Source: an uncultured Lachnospiraceae bacterium
GTDB taxonomy: Bacteria > Bacillota > Clostridia > Lachnospirales > Lachnospiraceae
Assembly (NCBI GenBank): GCA_910576815.1
Contig: CAJTKA010000009.1
Span: forward strand, 1 to 64,000
Length of the DNA: 64,000 bases
Direction of reading: 5' to 3'
The number at the start of each line of letters is the position of its first letter. Within the stretch, counting starts at the first letter, position 1. The notes beneath the pieces are model-generated. The model was not told the DNA's origin. It was given only the letters and a program-made list of their open reading frames with translations, and searched no databases. Positions 10,601-16,500 of this stretch are shown here, one piece after another. A program made the position numbers and the translations under genes.

Positions 10601-11263
10601 GTGCAGCAGGGTGCGGTCATCGTGACGGTCAACAATATGGATGGGTCACTTTGTACGGCGCAGGCATTGGATGCCGTGGCGGTGGCGAACGCAGTGTTGT
10701 CACGGGAGCATGTCAGCCGTGTGTCCGAAGGAGAGACCGTGGAGATTCGCATCGATGTAGAGCGGATCGACGATCGGGTGAGCAGTCAGGATAAGGATCT
10801 GATTGAGCAGGGAATTGAGAAGGCGCAGGAGGAAGTGCCCGGCTTGAAAGTGGGTATGTATGTGGATATCTCTATGTTCCTGCGCAGGGGAGAAGAAGAG
10901 TGGAGCGCTGTCCATGAGATCAATGAGCCGATAGAGATCATGATTGATATGCCAGAAGATCTCCGGGAACACACTGCGGACTTTTATATCGTGCGGGCCC
11001 ACGCGGGAGAGTGTACCCTGCTTCCGGATCTGGACGATGCGGCGGAGACCATTACCATCGAGACGGAGCGTTTCTCCACCTACGCGATCGCTTATCGGCT
11101 GACAGAGGCGAAGGCAGAAAGGTGCGGTTTATGTCATATCTGTCCGACCTTCCTGGGAATTTGCTGCTTTATCTGGCTGATATTGGTTGCGGCGGTTACT
11201 TTTACATTGATTGTAATTCTGCTGCATAAAAAAAGAGATAATGAAGATACGGACATGATGTAG
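1634..11263 (+). CDS. Giant multi-domain, membrane-anchored surface protein (3209 aa)
   Basis: A very large, probably extracellular protein of unknown ligand. The ATG at 1634 follows GGAGG; a TTG at 1607 is the only longer start. Residues 30-51 and 60-84 are hydrophobic, the second ending in an AVQSAG cleavage-like site. Residues about 132-213 are a Glu/Asp/Gly-rich spacer. Then come an InlB/Listeria-Bacteroides repeat (nt 3518-3735), a Calx-beta-like domain (4291-4500), a long array of Ig-like modules with repeated VKTVEYAW and YYKVTDAAGN motifs (about 5230-9170), InlB-type repeats at 7690-7920, 7930-8155 and 9640-9860 (FGGWYTDG, YAKW), and two copies of a module containing SWFGK. A Pro/Thr/Lys/Asp linker (10318-10520) leads to a C-terminal alpha/beta domain, a Cys-rich stretch, one membrane helix and a basic tail ending KKRDNEDTDMM. 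No LPXTG motif is present, so anchoring is by the membrane helix. Flanked by a LytTR regulator and GHKL kinase. An adhesin or sensory role is inference. Confidence 0.88.
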   Translation: MTIETLRKAKKDTIRTLMQYGKSHPVLKYPVFIMTVIFIFVYNLFLHTLIQVHVHEKLARVMAAVLSFAVFFTGMDLTVLAVQSAGEQEEIYTVTGFAALSEEVADQCVPVGTAVEELNLPEALEAYVMQNQEDTDDNADNAGDDGTEIEPGDGDQEGTVSGNEGDENEDGESGEGDSDEETGGDGADAGEGSDEGGADAGEGSGESGAAGDIAACGTLTWQIHTADFVLPIFLSENIEEEVKVETLVNGEDEEETASNGDELADKDIDKEIMIQGVAWQSSPLYDSETEGIYIFTPILPNGYALAEGVGLPQITVTVEVEEQPLTAAGELLKKILKKYFEGIAEDGIYDAVLAMDEDTRLSLTADYEELLAAMTGEDEADERLQNIANQIGRGIADAAANMPIEAPVFFRMRAAAPASASIPLRRISGSGKAFVYHSFNEPKSFAAGKTYAFLNGVYGYEDAVSSLGSGAILKVTDQANGSDNYVKWGYGPDAKIKVYVDVITRGRDFDSCVIGGLYQVPDSGTPTEYRYFCRAGGARNCGPYYAYNYVKESLFYTDVSASLSDIEKQGSTDPKDYIVKVTFGGGRSMTLDSGSYTIQIPNPNSDEVNIIVSDSEGNSINTKFRMPLVVRYDGNGTGVSNVPDIQPAWKGESFTVSSMLPTRSGYSFRNWKEVQTGTAYSRGQRITSFGSESMLLKAQWKDIQKPEVGYTPTQVMTKATDAEVKAAVEAALTITDNEPVEECKVEITVPSNFTQTAGNKDVTVKVTDKAGNFTTKTCTVGVMSYVEFSKPQFTADTKNLSVILRNPGMDPVTESGFVWGIMNAPSLTTNNGRKATASPVVKADGTISVTADNLQKGVTYYARAYIIADGVPYYSDEIEIGIGLPAYGTFTIKNNNNNTFTVTRGGGSEGAQTVYYRTVNGSAVGGTHFTHQAGELTFAAGETSQTITVSEQGVNTAYSGKPATAYTNADRTYSVQIYRVTGGGTLGADTNAERTMGKSDGYTVSRTIYDEQVINGPQGDTFRGDYDEDNLGWTDGASYPSAKETVSIKDGLRRGEREYWIKTAQKLHYRLSCEIKEIEDGYQSVQITPGGEIDTKIYPYQGELKGSLSTAYYVALSDHGGGNKYTTYEKYRYPYTGPQTEYKTPPLKTAIATGRVEDTYVRFDITQEQMSVGYGGSGKNSDKWSTRYVKHHFWIIDEKEPRLVAVAPMAGGLYKVGDTFTVSLIFDEIVDRQNSGDLSGVKVNTSWGQASYVGGADTNVLYFSGTIAGNADQTLRVNGFTNADRIKDMCDNTSSTETSSGSGNTTATVDTAKPNLTVASQGIAGGTGTVKVVVNADQSKANSLRYAWSDSASAPATGWVDASASELSVAKGAQGLPLSIRKEPGSGASNGKWYLHAIATYSTTGATDYKSAYVDFGTANTPAAGSEKPSLLVSTDNSAWARQRAITVQRKGGGTLQYRKSGVSAWTDVAANAGSVTVTENGYYTFRLTAADNVLTQTIQVEKIDRVNPTASVGRLLDSALTQSPKEGIYTKIALPVTFADSGSGVKTVEYAWTNGSAAPAASVWTSLTASQIQTGKADLAYTATESVETAKYLHIKVTDHLDHTYTTKSSAAYKVISQNTVKNHTPKVTLTGAPTEWTNDMATLQWSLTDYEGKNYEVILPNGNAKGGANNGLIWARSNGTYTVKVRDLDYGGENTAAVEVKYIDTTAPTVTPSRMSDDWKKTAQTVTFSASDSQSGVGKKYYKIVDTKDEIPTDGLTQLTSDRVNVAEDGAWYVYYKYYDKAGDDSIGREANKTEGFIGPIRIDRVSPTAAVSMGGSKNEQSGWYTAAVPATLTFSDPQSAVSGSGMPSGVKTVEYLWMKADEKPTTKPTSGLQALTAGQTAAGEGVVSQQESGVWYLYYKVTDAAGNVTDGFSEEAVKIDTTKAALTVTGPAAAAEKKTGIVMTVQSGSYGPSGGALSVKKDGLLATETALKSSTGSGVLSADHTVTEPGTYHFYSRANADKSDGVTAGQTRYVHQVTFDSRGGSEVEPQLVWTSHADAGAGGTVECKVQRPADPTRRGLVFGGWYTDGKCKTAFDFNSQIYEDTTLYAKWTADFYEVTYHLTNPDGSAYEAADSDRMYAFGEGLTLPVPKQEGYRFEGWYLTAEHTGEVQKTIGENETGAKTYYARYVDIAAPKIVAELSAESEESGWYTAKPAIDLTYSDNQGVKRLLVSVDGEAWQELSGFPMGGGIKDDAAHAWAFTTVQPGDHTYAFQAVDAIGLSTETKPLRVKLDTVKPVMGELRFNEGYVNLWDWLIRKDSLIVNIPVTEEMSGLDRVTYTLTPGSMRNAEPVTKEAKIEKTTTDAGAQYTATIVIDPDYKGVIGDIQATDIAGNVSEPITAYANGIGVIVEELKPVITVTADRLPTEEQAGTKLEGEALSADYYQTAPELFVKVQDGSMAASGIKEVKWRIDSGSENAEDGRFGDALTTEYGFRIMLNGLTGRVRVEISVVDNAGNSGSQTVTVKIKGTEQTPEAQPDYPAEKLTGLKPGETYLVCLPGGKTVSHKADENGEICIDNSWFGKEISLIKKGDGKNTKNSNPQSIALAARPAAPVLEKSDETVKGKKDGQIKGVTDAMETSRDDKKTWEKAAGTVNDAAAGKLWARVAATQTAPCGQAAFVTVKEGRSLTVTFDSQGGSKVKPIKGLSWKEAVKKPAEPKKEGDNGFCGWYRETSYENKWHFAEESDADLLTNDVTLFAKWLPKTDTPMTVGISYRDEALTKLEPGKVYLIEGKEVAASAEGTVLIDESWFGKKISIVRRGDGISTGDSDALPLTVPKRPAGPVKVQPKAESAQDAKDGKLTKTDTTMQYRKKGSTEWITVTGEEITDLEPGDYELRYVSTDTAFSSKIVVKTVKRYSPPKKDDGDNGGKTPGDNTKPEDGTTPGDDTKPKDETKPADNTKTGDGIVPSDDTTPKIGTAPGHIVEDGSGSLTGEHLYAVGKIVKTLTIPVQQGAVIVTVNNMDGSLCTAQALDAVAVANAVLSREHVSRVSEGETVEIRIDVERIDDRVSSQDKDLIEQGIEKAQEEVPGLKVGMYVDISMFLRRGEEEWSAVHEINEPIEIMIDMPEDLREHTADFYIVRAHAGECTLLPDLDDAAETITIETERFSTYAIAYRLTEAKAERCGLCHICPTFLGICCFIWLILVAAVTFTLIVILLHKKRDNEDTDMM
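2189..2254 (+). repeat. 33-bp in-frame tandem repeat in acidic spacer
   Basis: A unit beginning GGAGCAGACGC at 2189 recurs at 2222, period 33 bp, encoding two copies of an 11-residue GADAGEGS-type unit in the surface protein's acidic spacer. Two copies only; sequence differences between them are few. Confidence 0.75.
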
Positions 11264-11285
11264 GAAGAACGTGAAGGAGGAACAG

Positions 11286-12566
11286 ATGACGATACTAAGA
11301 GATATATCCATATTTTGGGCAATGTTTCATGTTATTTTTCTGTTCCTCATGCTGTTTCGGTCGCGGTTTACCCGAAAAAGGACCATAGTGGCAGCAGTTT
11401 TGGGCATGGGATTTTTGATGACAGCAAACGGAATCGGACTGGTTTTGGTGGGATTTGATACGCTTGCTAAGCTGTTTTTGTTTACCTGTTCTATCCCCAG
11501 CTTTGTCTTTTTCTATGTGATGAGTGCAGATAAACGGTTTCGGTTCCTGCTGTCTTTTTGTCTGGCGGATACGACCTGCCTGTGGGTCATGGCGGTAACA
11601 AATCTGATGGACTATTATCTTGGAGGAGGGAAATATGTTTTGCTGCTGGTGAGCCGCCTGATTGCCTTTCCATTGTTGGAATATCTGGCGTGGCGGTATT
11701 TGAGAAAGCCCTATTTGGAACTGCAAAAAGAGGTGAAAAAGGGCTGGGGTACTTTTGCGGGAATGACGATGTTATATTATATCCTGTTGGTGATCGTGGT
11801 ACAGTTTCCCACGAACATCGTGGAGCGCCCGGAGGATATGTTCCTTTGCGTACTGGTGCTGCTTTTGATGTTGTTTAATTATGGCACCATATTTACGGCA
11901 CTCTACCGACAGCTCCTGGTTTATCGGGAGCAGCAGAGAGCGAGAAACCTTCTGGAGCAGAAGAATCTGCTGGAGACACAACTTGAAAACCAACAGCGGA
12001 TCCGTAAGATGAAACATGATATGAAAGGATATACGGCAACGCTTTCCGGTCTGCTGTCTGATGGAAAAATGGAGGAGGCGTTGACCTATCTCAAAGGCGT
12101 GGAGGCGGAAATGGATGTCCTGCGGGCACAGTTCTGCGGAAATCCCTATGTCAATGCGGTGTTTATCCACTACGCAGAGAAATTTGAAGAAATAGAAGCA
12201 GATTGCAGGATGGATGTTCAGATCGGGGGAGAGGATCTGCCTTATATGGATCTTTGCCGTATCCTGACGAATGGCCTGGAGAATGCCTGCGATGCGTTAA
12301 AGGGATTGGAACAGGAGAAACGGAAAGTTTCTGTGCGTATGAAATATAACAGAGATCATCTTGTGCTGCGGATCAAAAATAAGTGTCGGGAGGATTTGCA
12401 TGTCAGGCAGGGAATGCTTCCTGTTACGGATAAAGAAGGCAGCGAACACGGCTTCGGCCTGATCACGGTCCAAGAAGCGGTGGAGCGTTTGAATGGAGAG
12501 ATGTTTTGCTATACGGAAGACGGAGATTTTGTGCTGGACGTTATGATTCCGTGCCGCACATTTTAG
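11286..12566 (+). CDS. GHKL sensor histidine kinase (AgrC-like)
   Basis: A 426-residue membrane histidine kinase. The first half (about 1-210) is a chain of hydrophobic helices (roughly six membrane segments) with no extracellular sensor domain. A coiled coil (NLLEQKNLLETQLENQQ) leads to the phospho-acceptor His244 in KMKHDMKGY. The ATPase is the GHKL type, with the N box NGLENACDAL (about 329-338) and the G box HGFGLITVQEAV. The architecture matches kinases that pair with LytTR regulators. The start is the ATG preceded by AAGGAGG and a 5-base spacer. It starts 22 bases after the giant surface gene, so the two are probably co-transcribed; its likely partner is the divergent regulator at 689-1393. 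Confidence 0.88.
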   Translation: MTILRDISIFWAMFHVIFLFLMLFRSRFTRKRTIVAAVLGMGFLMTANGIGLVLVGFDTLAKLFLFTCSIPSFVFFYVMSADKRFRFLLSFCLADTTCLWVMAVTNLMDYYLGGGKYVLLLVSRLIAFPLLEYLAWRYLRKPYLELQKEVKKGWGTFAGMTMLYYILLVIVVQFPTNIVERPEDMFLCVLVLLLMLFNYGTIFTALYRQLLVYREQQRARNLLEQKNLLETQLENQQRIRKMKHDMKGYTATLSGLLSDGKMEEALTYLKGVEAEMDVLRAQFCGNPYVNAVFIHYAEKFEEIEADCRMDVQIGGEDLPYMDLCRILTNGLENACDALKGLEQEKRKVSVRMKYNRDHLVLRIKNKCREDLHVRQGMLPVTDKEGSEHGFGLITVQEAVERLNGEMFCYTEDGDFVLDVMIPCRTF

Positions 12567-12620
12567 AGCGCCGCCATGCAGCAAAAATAATTTGAAAATA
12601 AGAAAGCGGCGGAATTGTCT

Positions 12621-13346
12621 ATGCTGGAAACCTATCATTTTGGAAAAGATATCCTGTATGTTACGGATGAGAGTGAGGCTTATGATTCCCTGCGAAAAGA
12701 GGGCTGTTACGTCCTGCCGTACCTGCACGAGGGTATAAAGAGCGAGGACTTTCCCGGTGCTTCCTGGTTGGTGGAAGATTTGGAGAAGATGGATAAGGAA
12801 TCGCTTGAACTGGTCTACAGACGACTGGCGGGGCTGCCGTGGGAAATATTAGAAACCAAACGGTGCCGGGTGCGGGAGACGACGGTGGAAGATGTGGACA
12901 GCTTTTACCGCATTTATGCGGAGCCTTCCATCACCGAATATATGGAAAATCTTTTTGCGGACAAGGACGAGCAAATCGCTTATATAAAAGACTATATCGA
13001 GAAGGTGTATGCTTTTTACGGTTACGGGATGTGGACGGTTTTGGAGAAGGAGAGCGGGGCGGTAATCGGTCGGGCAGGAATCAGTTGGCGGGAAGGTTAT
13101 GATGTGCCGGAGCTGGGGTTTGTGATTGGCGTACCATGGCAGCGGCAGGGGTACGCATATGAGGTCTGCAAGGCAATTCTTGCTTATGCAAAAGAGGAAT
13201 TTGCTATGGAACAGGTGCAGGCGTTGGTACGTATGGGGAATAAGAAGTCTCTCAGGTTGTGTGAAAAACTGGGATTTGTGCAGGATGGGGAAGTGTGGGA
13301 GGACGGCGCAGCGCATAGATTGATGACACGCGGAAAACCGTATTGA
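12621..13346 (+). CDS. GNAT-family N-acetyltransferase with N-terminal extension
   Basis: A 241-residue protein. The C-terminal GNAT fold (about 90-238) shows the RLRET-like start (RCRVRETTVEDVDSFYRIY), the acetyl-CoA loop around VPWQRQGYAYEVCKAIL and the closing NKKSLRLCEKLGF motif, similar to RimJ/RimL-type enzymes. The first ~85 residues (YVTDESEAYDSLRKEG...) are a separate region I cannot assign. It transfers an acetyl group from acetyl-CoA to an unknown acceptor. The start is the ATG at 12621; a TTG two codons earlier is possible. It begins 54 bases after the histidine kinase without an obvious terminator. Confidence 0.82.
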   Translation: MLETYHFGKDILYVTDESEAYDSLRKEGCYVLPYLHEGIKSEDFPGASWLVEDLEKMDKESLELVYRRLAGLPWEILETKRCRVRETTVEDVDSFYRIYAEPSITEYMENLFADKDEQIAYIKDYIEKVYAFYGYGMWTVLEKESGAVIGRAGISWREGYDVPELGFVIGVPWQRQGYAYEVCKAILAYAKEEFAMEQVQALVRMGNKKSLRLCEKLGFVQDGEVWEDGAAHRLMTRGKPY

Positions 13347-13450
13347 CGAAAATATGCCAAAGGGAGTAAACTGTTCTGAGTGTCCGAAAGACAGACGCAA
13401 AACGTTTGCGCATAGGATCGGTATATTTTGATATGGATACGGAGAAAGTC

Positions 13451-14416
13451 ATGAAAAAGTCACGGATCAATCTACAAACCCGCAATTCCCTGCTCCTGCT
13501 TCTCACGGCCCTGGTCTGGGGTGTGGCCTTTGTGGCGCAGAGACAGGGCGGCGCGTCAGCGGGTCCCTATACCTTTAACTGTATCCGCTCCTTTCTGGGC
13601 GGGCTGGTGCTTTTGCCGGTGATCCCGTTTCTCGATCGGTACACGGCGGGGAAAAAACCGCAGTCCAAAGAGGAACGGCGCAGGCTGTCGCTTGGCGGCG
13701 CTCTTTGCGGGTTGATTTTGTTTGTGGCAAGCAGCCTGCAGCAGATGGGGATGTATTACGGCACAACGGCGGGCAAGGCGGGATTTTTGACAGCGTGTTA
13801 TATCTTGCCGGTGCCTGTGTTAGGGATTTTTCTCAGAAGAAAATGCCGTTGGAATGTCTGGGTCAGTATTCCGGTAGCTGTGGTCGGCCTTTATTTTCTA
13901 TGCCTGACGGACGGTCTTTCTTTTCAGTTCAGCGACGTGCTGGTGCTTCTGTGCGCGGTCTGTTTTTCCGTACATATCATGGTGGTGGATCACTTTTCCC
14001 CGCTGGTGGATGGGGTTCGTATGGCTTGTATCCAGTTTTTTGTCTGTGGCGCGTGGGGGATGATTCCGATGATTGGCGTGGAGATACCGCGGATGGGACC
14101 TGCGGCGTGGCTGCAGTCGCTGGGAAGTATCGATGTGTGGATCCCGATTTTATATGCGGGTTTTATCTCCTGCGGCGTGGGATATACATTGCAGATCGTA
14201 GGACAAAACGGGGTGAATCCTGCCATTGCGTCTCTGCTGATGAGTCTGGAATCGGTCTTTTCCGTGCTGGCGGGTATGGTGATTTTGCATGAGACCATGA
14301 CGGGACGGGAAGTTCTGGGGTGTGTGCTGGTATTTGCGGCGGTGATTTTTGCGCAGCTGCAGTTTGGTTCCAGTCGACAGCAGGATAAAAGCGTTCACAC
14401 TGAAAATATCGGATAG
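13451..14416 (+). CDS. EamA/DMT-family transporter
   Basis: A 321-residue integral membrane protein with about ten hydrophobic helices in two repeated halves, each an EamA domain (first half from ALVWGVAFVAQRQG, second from VLVLLCAVCFSVHIMVVDHF). DMT/EamA proteins export or import small metabolites such as amino acids; the substrate cannot be told from sequence. The start is the ATG of MKKSRINLQT, preceded by GGAGA at 6-base spacing. It ends in a basic, polar tail. Transcribed alone or with the upstream acetyltransferase; a strong promoter for the next gene starts 62 bases after its stop. Confidence 0.87.
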   Translation: MKKSRINLQTRNSLLLLLTALVWGVAFVAQRQGGASAGPYTFNCIRSFLGGLVLLPVIPFLDRYTAGKKPQSKEERRRLSLGGALCGLILFVASSLQQMGMYYGTTAGKAGFLTACYILPVPVLGIFLRRKCRWNVWVSIPVAVVGLYFLCLTDGLSFQFSDVLVLLCAVCFSVHIMVVDHFSPLVDGVRMACIQFFVCGAWGMIPMIGVEIPRMGPAAWLQSLGSIDVWIPILYAGFISCGVGYTLQIVGQNGVNPAIASLLMSLESVFSVLAGMVILHETMTGREVLGCVLVFAAVIFAQLQFGSSRQQDKSVHTENIG

Positions 14417-14478
14417 GAAAATGAGTAAGTAGAAATTGTATTTAATTGTATACAATAATACATTTATACAAAATGTGC

Positions 14479-14507
14479 TTGACACCATAAAATGACAGTG
14501 CTACAAT
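14479..14507 (+). promoter_or_regulatory. Consensus SigA promoter for Amt-PII gene
   Basis: TTGACA (14479-14484), 17-base spacer, TACAAT (14502-14507). Transcription would start near 14514, about 8 bases before the leader hairpin. This is one of the best-matching promoters in the window. Confidence 0.8.
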
Positions 14508-14521
14508 CCAAGTCATAAAAG

Positions 14522-14555
14522 CAAAGGCGCTTTGAGGAAACTCAAGGCGCCTTTG
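14522..14555 (+). promoter_or_regulatory. Leader hairpin with GAAA tetraloop upstream of Amt-PII
   Basis: A 15-bp stem (14522-14536 with 14541-14555, one G-U pair) closed by a GAAA tetraloop lies between the promoter and the ribosome site GAGGAGG. The stem is GC-rich in the middle but followed only by TTACATTG, a poor U tract. It may stabilise the 5' end or act as a weak or regulated terminator. Confidence 0.7.
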
Positions 14556-14577
14556 TTACATTGAGGAGGAAAATGTT

Positions 14578-16344
14578 ATGGAAGAAATGATGGAGGTATT
14601 AAACGGTCAGATTTTCGGCGTCTGGTTTCTGATCGGCGCGGCGCTGGTGTTCTGGATGCAGGCAGGCTTTGCCATGGTGGAGACGGGCTTTACCAGAGCA
14701 AAGAATGCGGGAAACATCATCATGAAAAACCTGATGGATTTTTGTATCGGTACGGTGATGTTTATTGTGATCGGCTTTGGGCTTATGCTGGGCGAGGACC
14801 TGGTTGGTCTGATCGGCAAGCCGGGGTTCGACATCTTTACAGCCTATGAGAGTTTTGACTGGTCGAACTTTGTATTTAATCTGGTGTTCTGCGCGACCAC
14901 GGCAACGATCGTTTCGGGAGCCATGGCGGAGCGGACCAAGTTTTTAAGCTACTGTGTTTACTCGGGTGTGATCTCGGCGTTGATCTATCCGATCGAGGCG
15001 CACTGGATCTGGGGCGGCGGCTGGCTTTCTCAGATCGGTTTCCACGATTTTGCGGGTTCCTGCGCAATCCATATGGTAGGCGGCATCTCCGCTCTGGTAG
15101 GCGCAAAGATCTTAGGACCTCGTATCGGTAAATTCAATACGGATAAAAATGGCAAGATCACAAAAGTAAATGCGTTCCCGGGACACAGCATTCCCCTTGG
15201 TGCGCTCGGCGTGTTCATTCTCTGGCTTGGCTGGTACGGATTTAACGGCGCGGCAGCGACCAGCGTGGAGCAGCTCGGTTCCATCTTTGTGACGACGACG
15301 ATCGCTCCTGCGGTGGCAACGGTAGTGTGTATGATCTTTACTTGGATCAAATACGGAAAGCCCGATGTTTCCATGTGTTTGAACGCGTCTTTGGCAGGTC
15401 TGGTGGCAATCACCGCACCCTGTGATGTGACGGATGCTTTCGGTGCGATCGTGATCGGTGCGGTAGCGGGGCTGCTGGTCGTGTTCGGCGTTTGGCTTCT
15501 GGATTATAAGCTGCGGATCGACGATCCTGTGGGTGCCGTGGCGGTACATATGATGAACGGTATCTGGGGAACGATAGCGGTAGGACTGTTTGCGACAAAC
15601 ACCGCACCGGGCTATTCGATCGCGGACGCTTCCGGCACAGAGCTCGTGGGCTTGTTTTACGGCGGCGGTGTAAAGCTTCTGGGTTTACAGCTGATCGGTT
15701 TCGCATCGGTGGCGGCATGGACAGTAGTAACAATTACCATCGTATTTCTGGTGATCAAGGCGACGATCGGGCTGCGGGCCTCTCAGGAGGAGGAGATCAT
15801 TGGTCTGGATGCGACCGAGCATGGTCTGGCTTCCGCGTACTCCGGTTTCAGTATCATGGATGTATCAGGTGCGATGATTATGGATGTGAACGAAAATACA
15901 AGCCTTGGCGTGGAAGATTACGACGCGGCTTCGAAGGTGCAGAAGGATGCAGCCGTCAAGGTGGCACAGGTGCCGATGGCTTCCGCTACGGGTATATATA
16001 AGGTGGCGATCATTGCGAAACTGTCCCGCTACGACAAGCTGCGTAAGGCTATGAATGATCTGGGCGTGACAGGCATGACGGTGACGCAGGTCATGGGCTG
16101 CGGCATCCAGAAGGGTGCGGGCGAGAAGTACCGTGGCGTTGAGATGGATGCGACCTTACTGCCTAAAGTAAAGGTCGAGGTAGTGGTCAGCAAGATTCCT
16201 GTGGATACGGTGGTGGAGGCAGCCAAGAAAGCGCTCTATACCGGACACATCGGAGATGGCAAGATCTTTGTCTACAACGTGGATAAGGTCGTTAAAGTCC
16301 GCACGGGCGAGGAAGATTTTGATGCTTTACAAGACGTAGAATGA
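14578..16344 (+). CDS. amtB: Ammonium transporter fused to a C-terminal PII (GlnK-like) domain
   Basis: A 588-residue fusion. Residues 1 to about 400 are an Amt/Mep/Rh ammonium channel with 11 membrane segments; the pore histidines appear in GSCAIHMVGGISALVGA and VAVHMMNGIWG, and the Asp of HDFAGSC is present. A linker of about 65 residues leads to a complete PII domain (about 472-585) with the T-loop around EKYRGVEMDATLLPKVKVE and the nucleotide-binding segment HIGDGKIFVYNV. PII proteins sense ATP/ADP/2-oxoglutarate and plug the channel; here the plug is covalently attached. The T-loop position that is Tyr51 in E. coli PII is Met, so uridylylation there is impossible. It has its own promoter, leader hairpin and terminator, so it is a monocistronic nitrogen-uptake unit. 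Confidence 0.95.
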   Translation: MEEMMEVLNGQIFGVWFLIGAALVFWMQAGFAMVETGFTRAKNAGNIIMKNLMDFCIGTVMFIVIGFGLMLGEDLVGLIGKPGFDIFTAYESFDWSNFVFNLVFCATTATIVSGAMAERTKFLSYCVYSGVISALIYPIEAHWIWGGGWLSQIGFHDFAGSCAIHMVGGISALVGAKILGPRIGKFNTDKNGKITKVNAFPGHSIPLGALGVFILWLGWYGFNGAAATSVEQLGSIFVTTTIAPAVATVVCMIFTWIKYGKPDVSMCLNASLAGLVAITAPCDVTDAFGAIVIGAVAGLLVVFGVWLLDYKLRIDDPVGAVAVHMMNGIWGTIAVGLFATNTAPGYSIADASGTELVGLFYGGGVKLLGLQLIGFASVAAWTVVTITIVFLVIKATIGLRASQEEEIIGLDATEHGLASAYSGFSIMDVSGAMIMDVNENTSLGVEDYDAASKVQKDAAVKVAQVPMASATGIYKVAIIAKLSRYDKLRKAMNDLGVTGMTVTQVMGCGIQKGAGEKYRGVEMDATLLPKVKVEVVVSKIPVDTVVEAAKKALYTGHIGDGKIFVYNVDKVVKVRTGEEDFDALQDVE

Positions 16345-16384
16345 GCTTACTACTATATCCCTTAGTGTGTATATAATACTTAGT

Positions 16385-16420
16385 ACGAAGCCCTCGGCGC
16401 TCCACCGCCGGGGGTTTCGT
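16385..16420 (+). terminator. Intrinsic terminator after Amt-PII
   Basis: ACGAAGCCC...CGGCG pairs with CGCCG...GGGTTTCGT around a short loop, giving a long GC-rich stem about 40 bases after the stop codon; a T-rich stretch follows at 16428-16433. Confidence 0.85.
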
Positions 16421-16421
16421 A

Positions 16422-16450
16422 TTGCAGTTTTTTCCTATTTGAGATACAAT
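16422..16450 (+). promoter_or_regulatory. SigA-type promoter for the 16501 gene
   Basis: TTGCAG (16422-16427), 17-base spacer, TACAAT (16445-16450), starting one base after the preceding terminator stem. Confidence 0.55.
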
Positions 16451-16500
16451 AAATATCACCTATTATCAATACGGATCTGAGAGGATGAGGATCTCATGTT

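Noticed and set aside
13396..13413. GCAAAACGTTTGCG palindrome before the EamA gene as an operator
   Set aside because: A short palindrome with no clear promoter and no regulator nearby; not enough to support a site.
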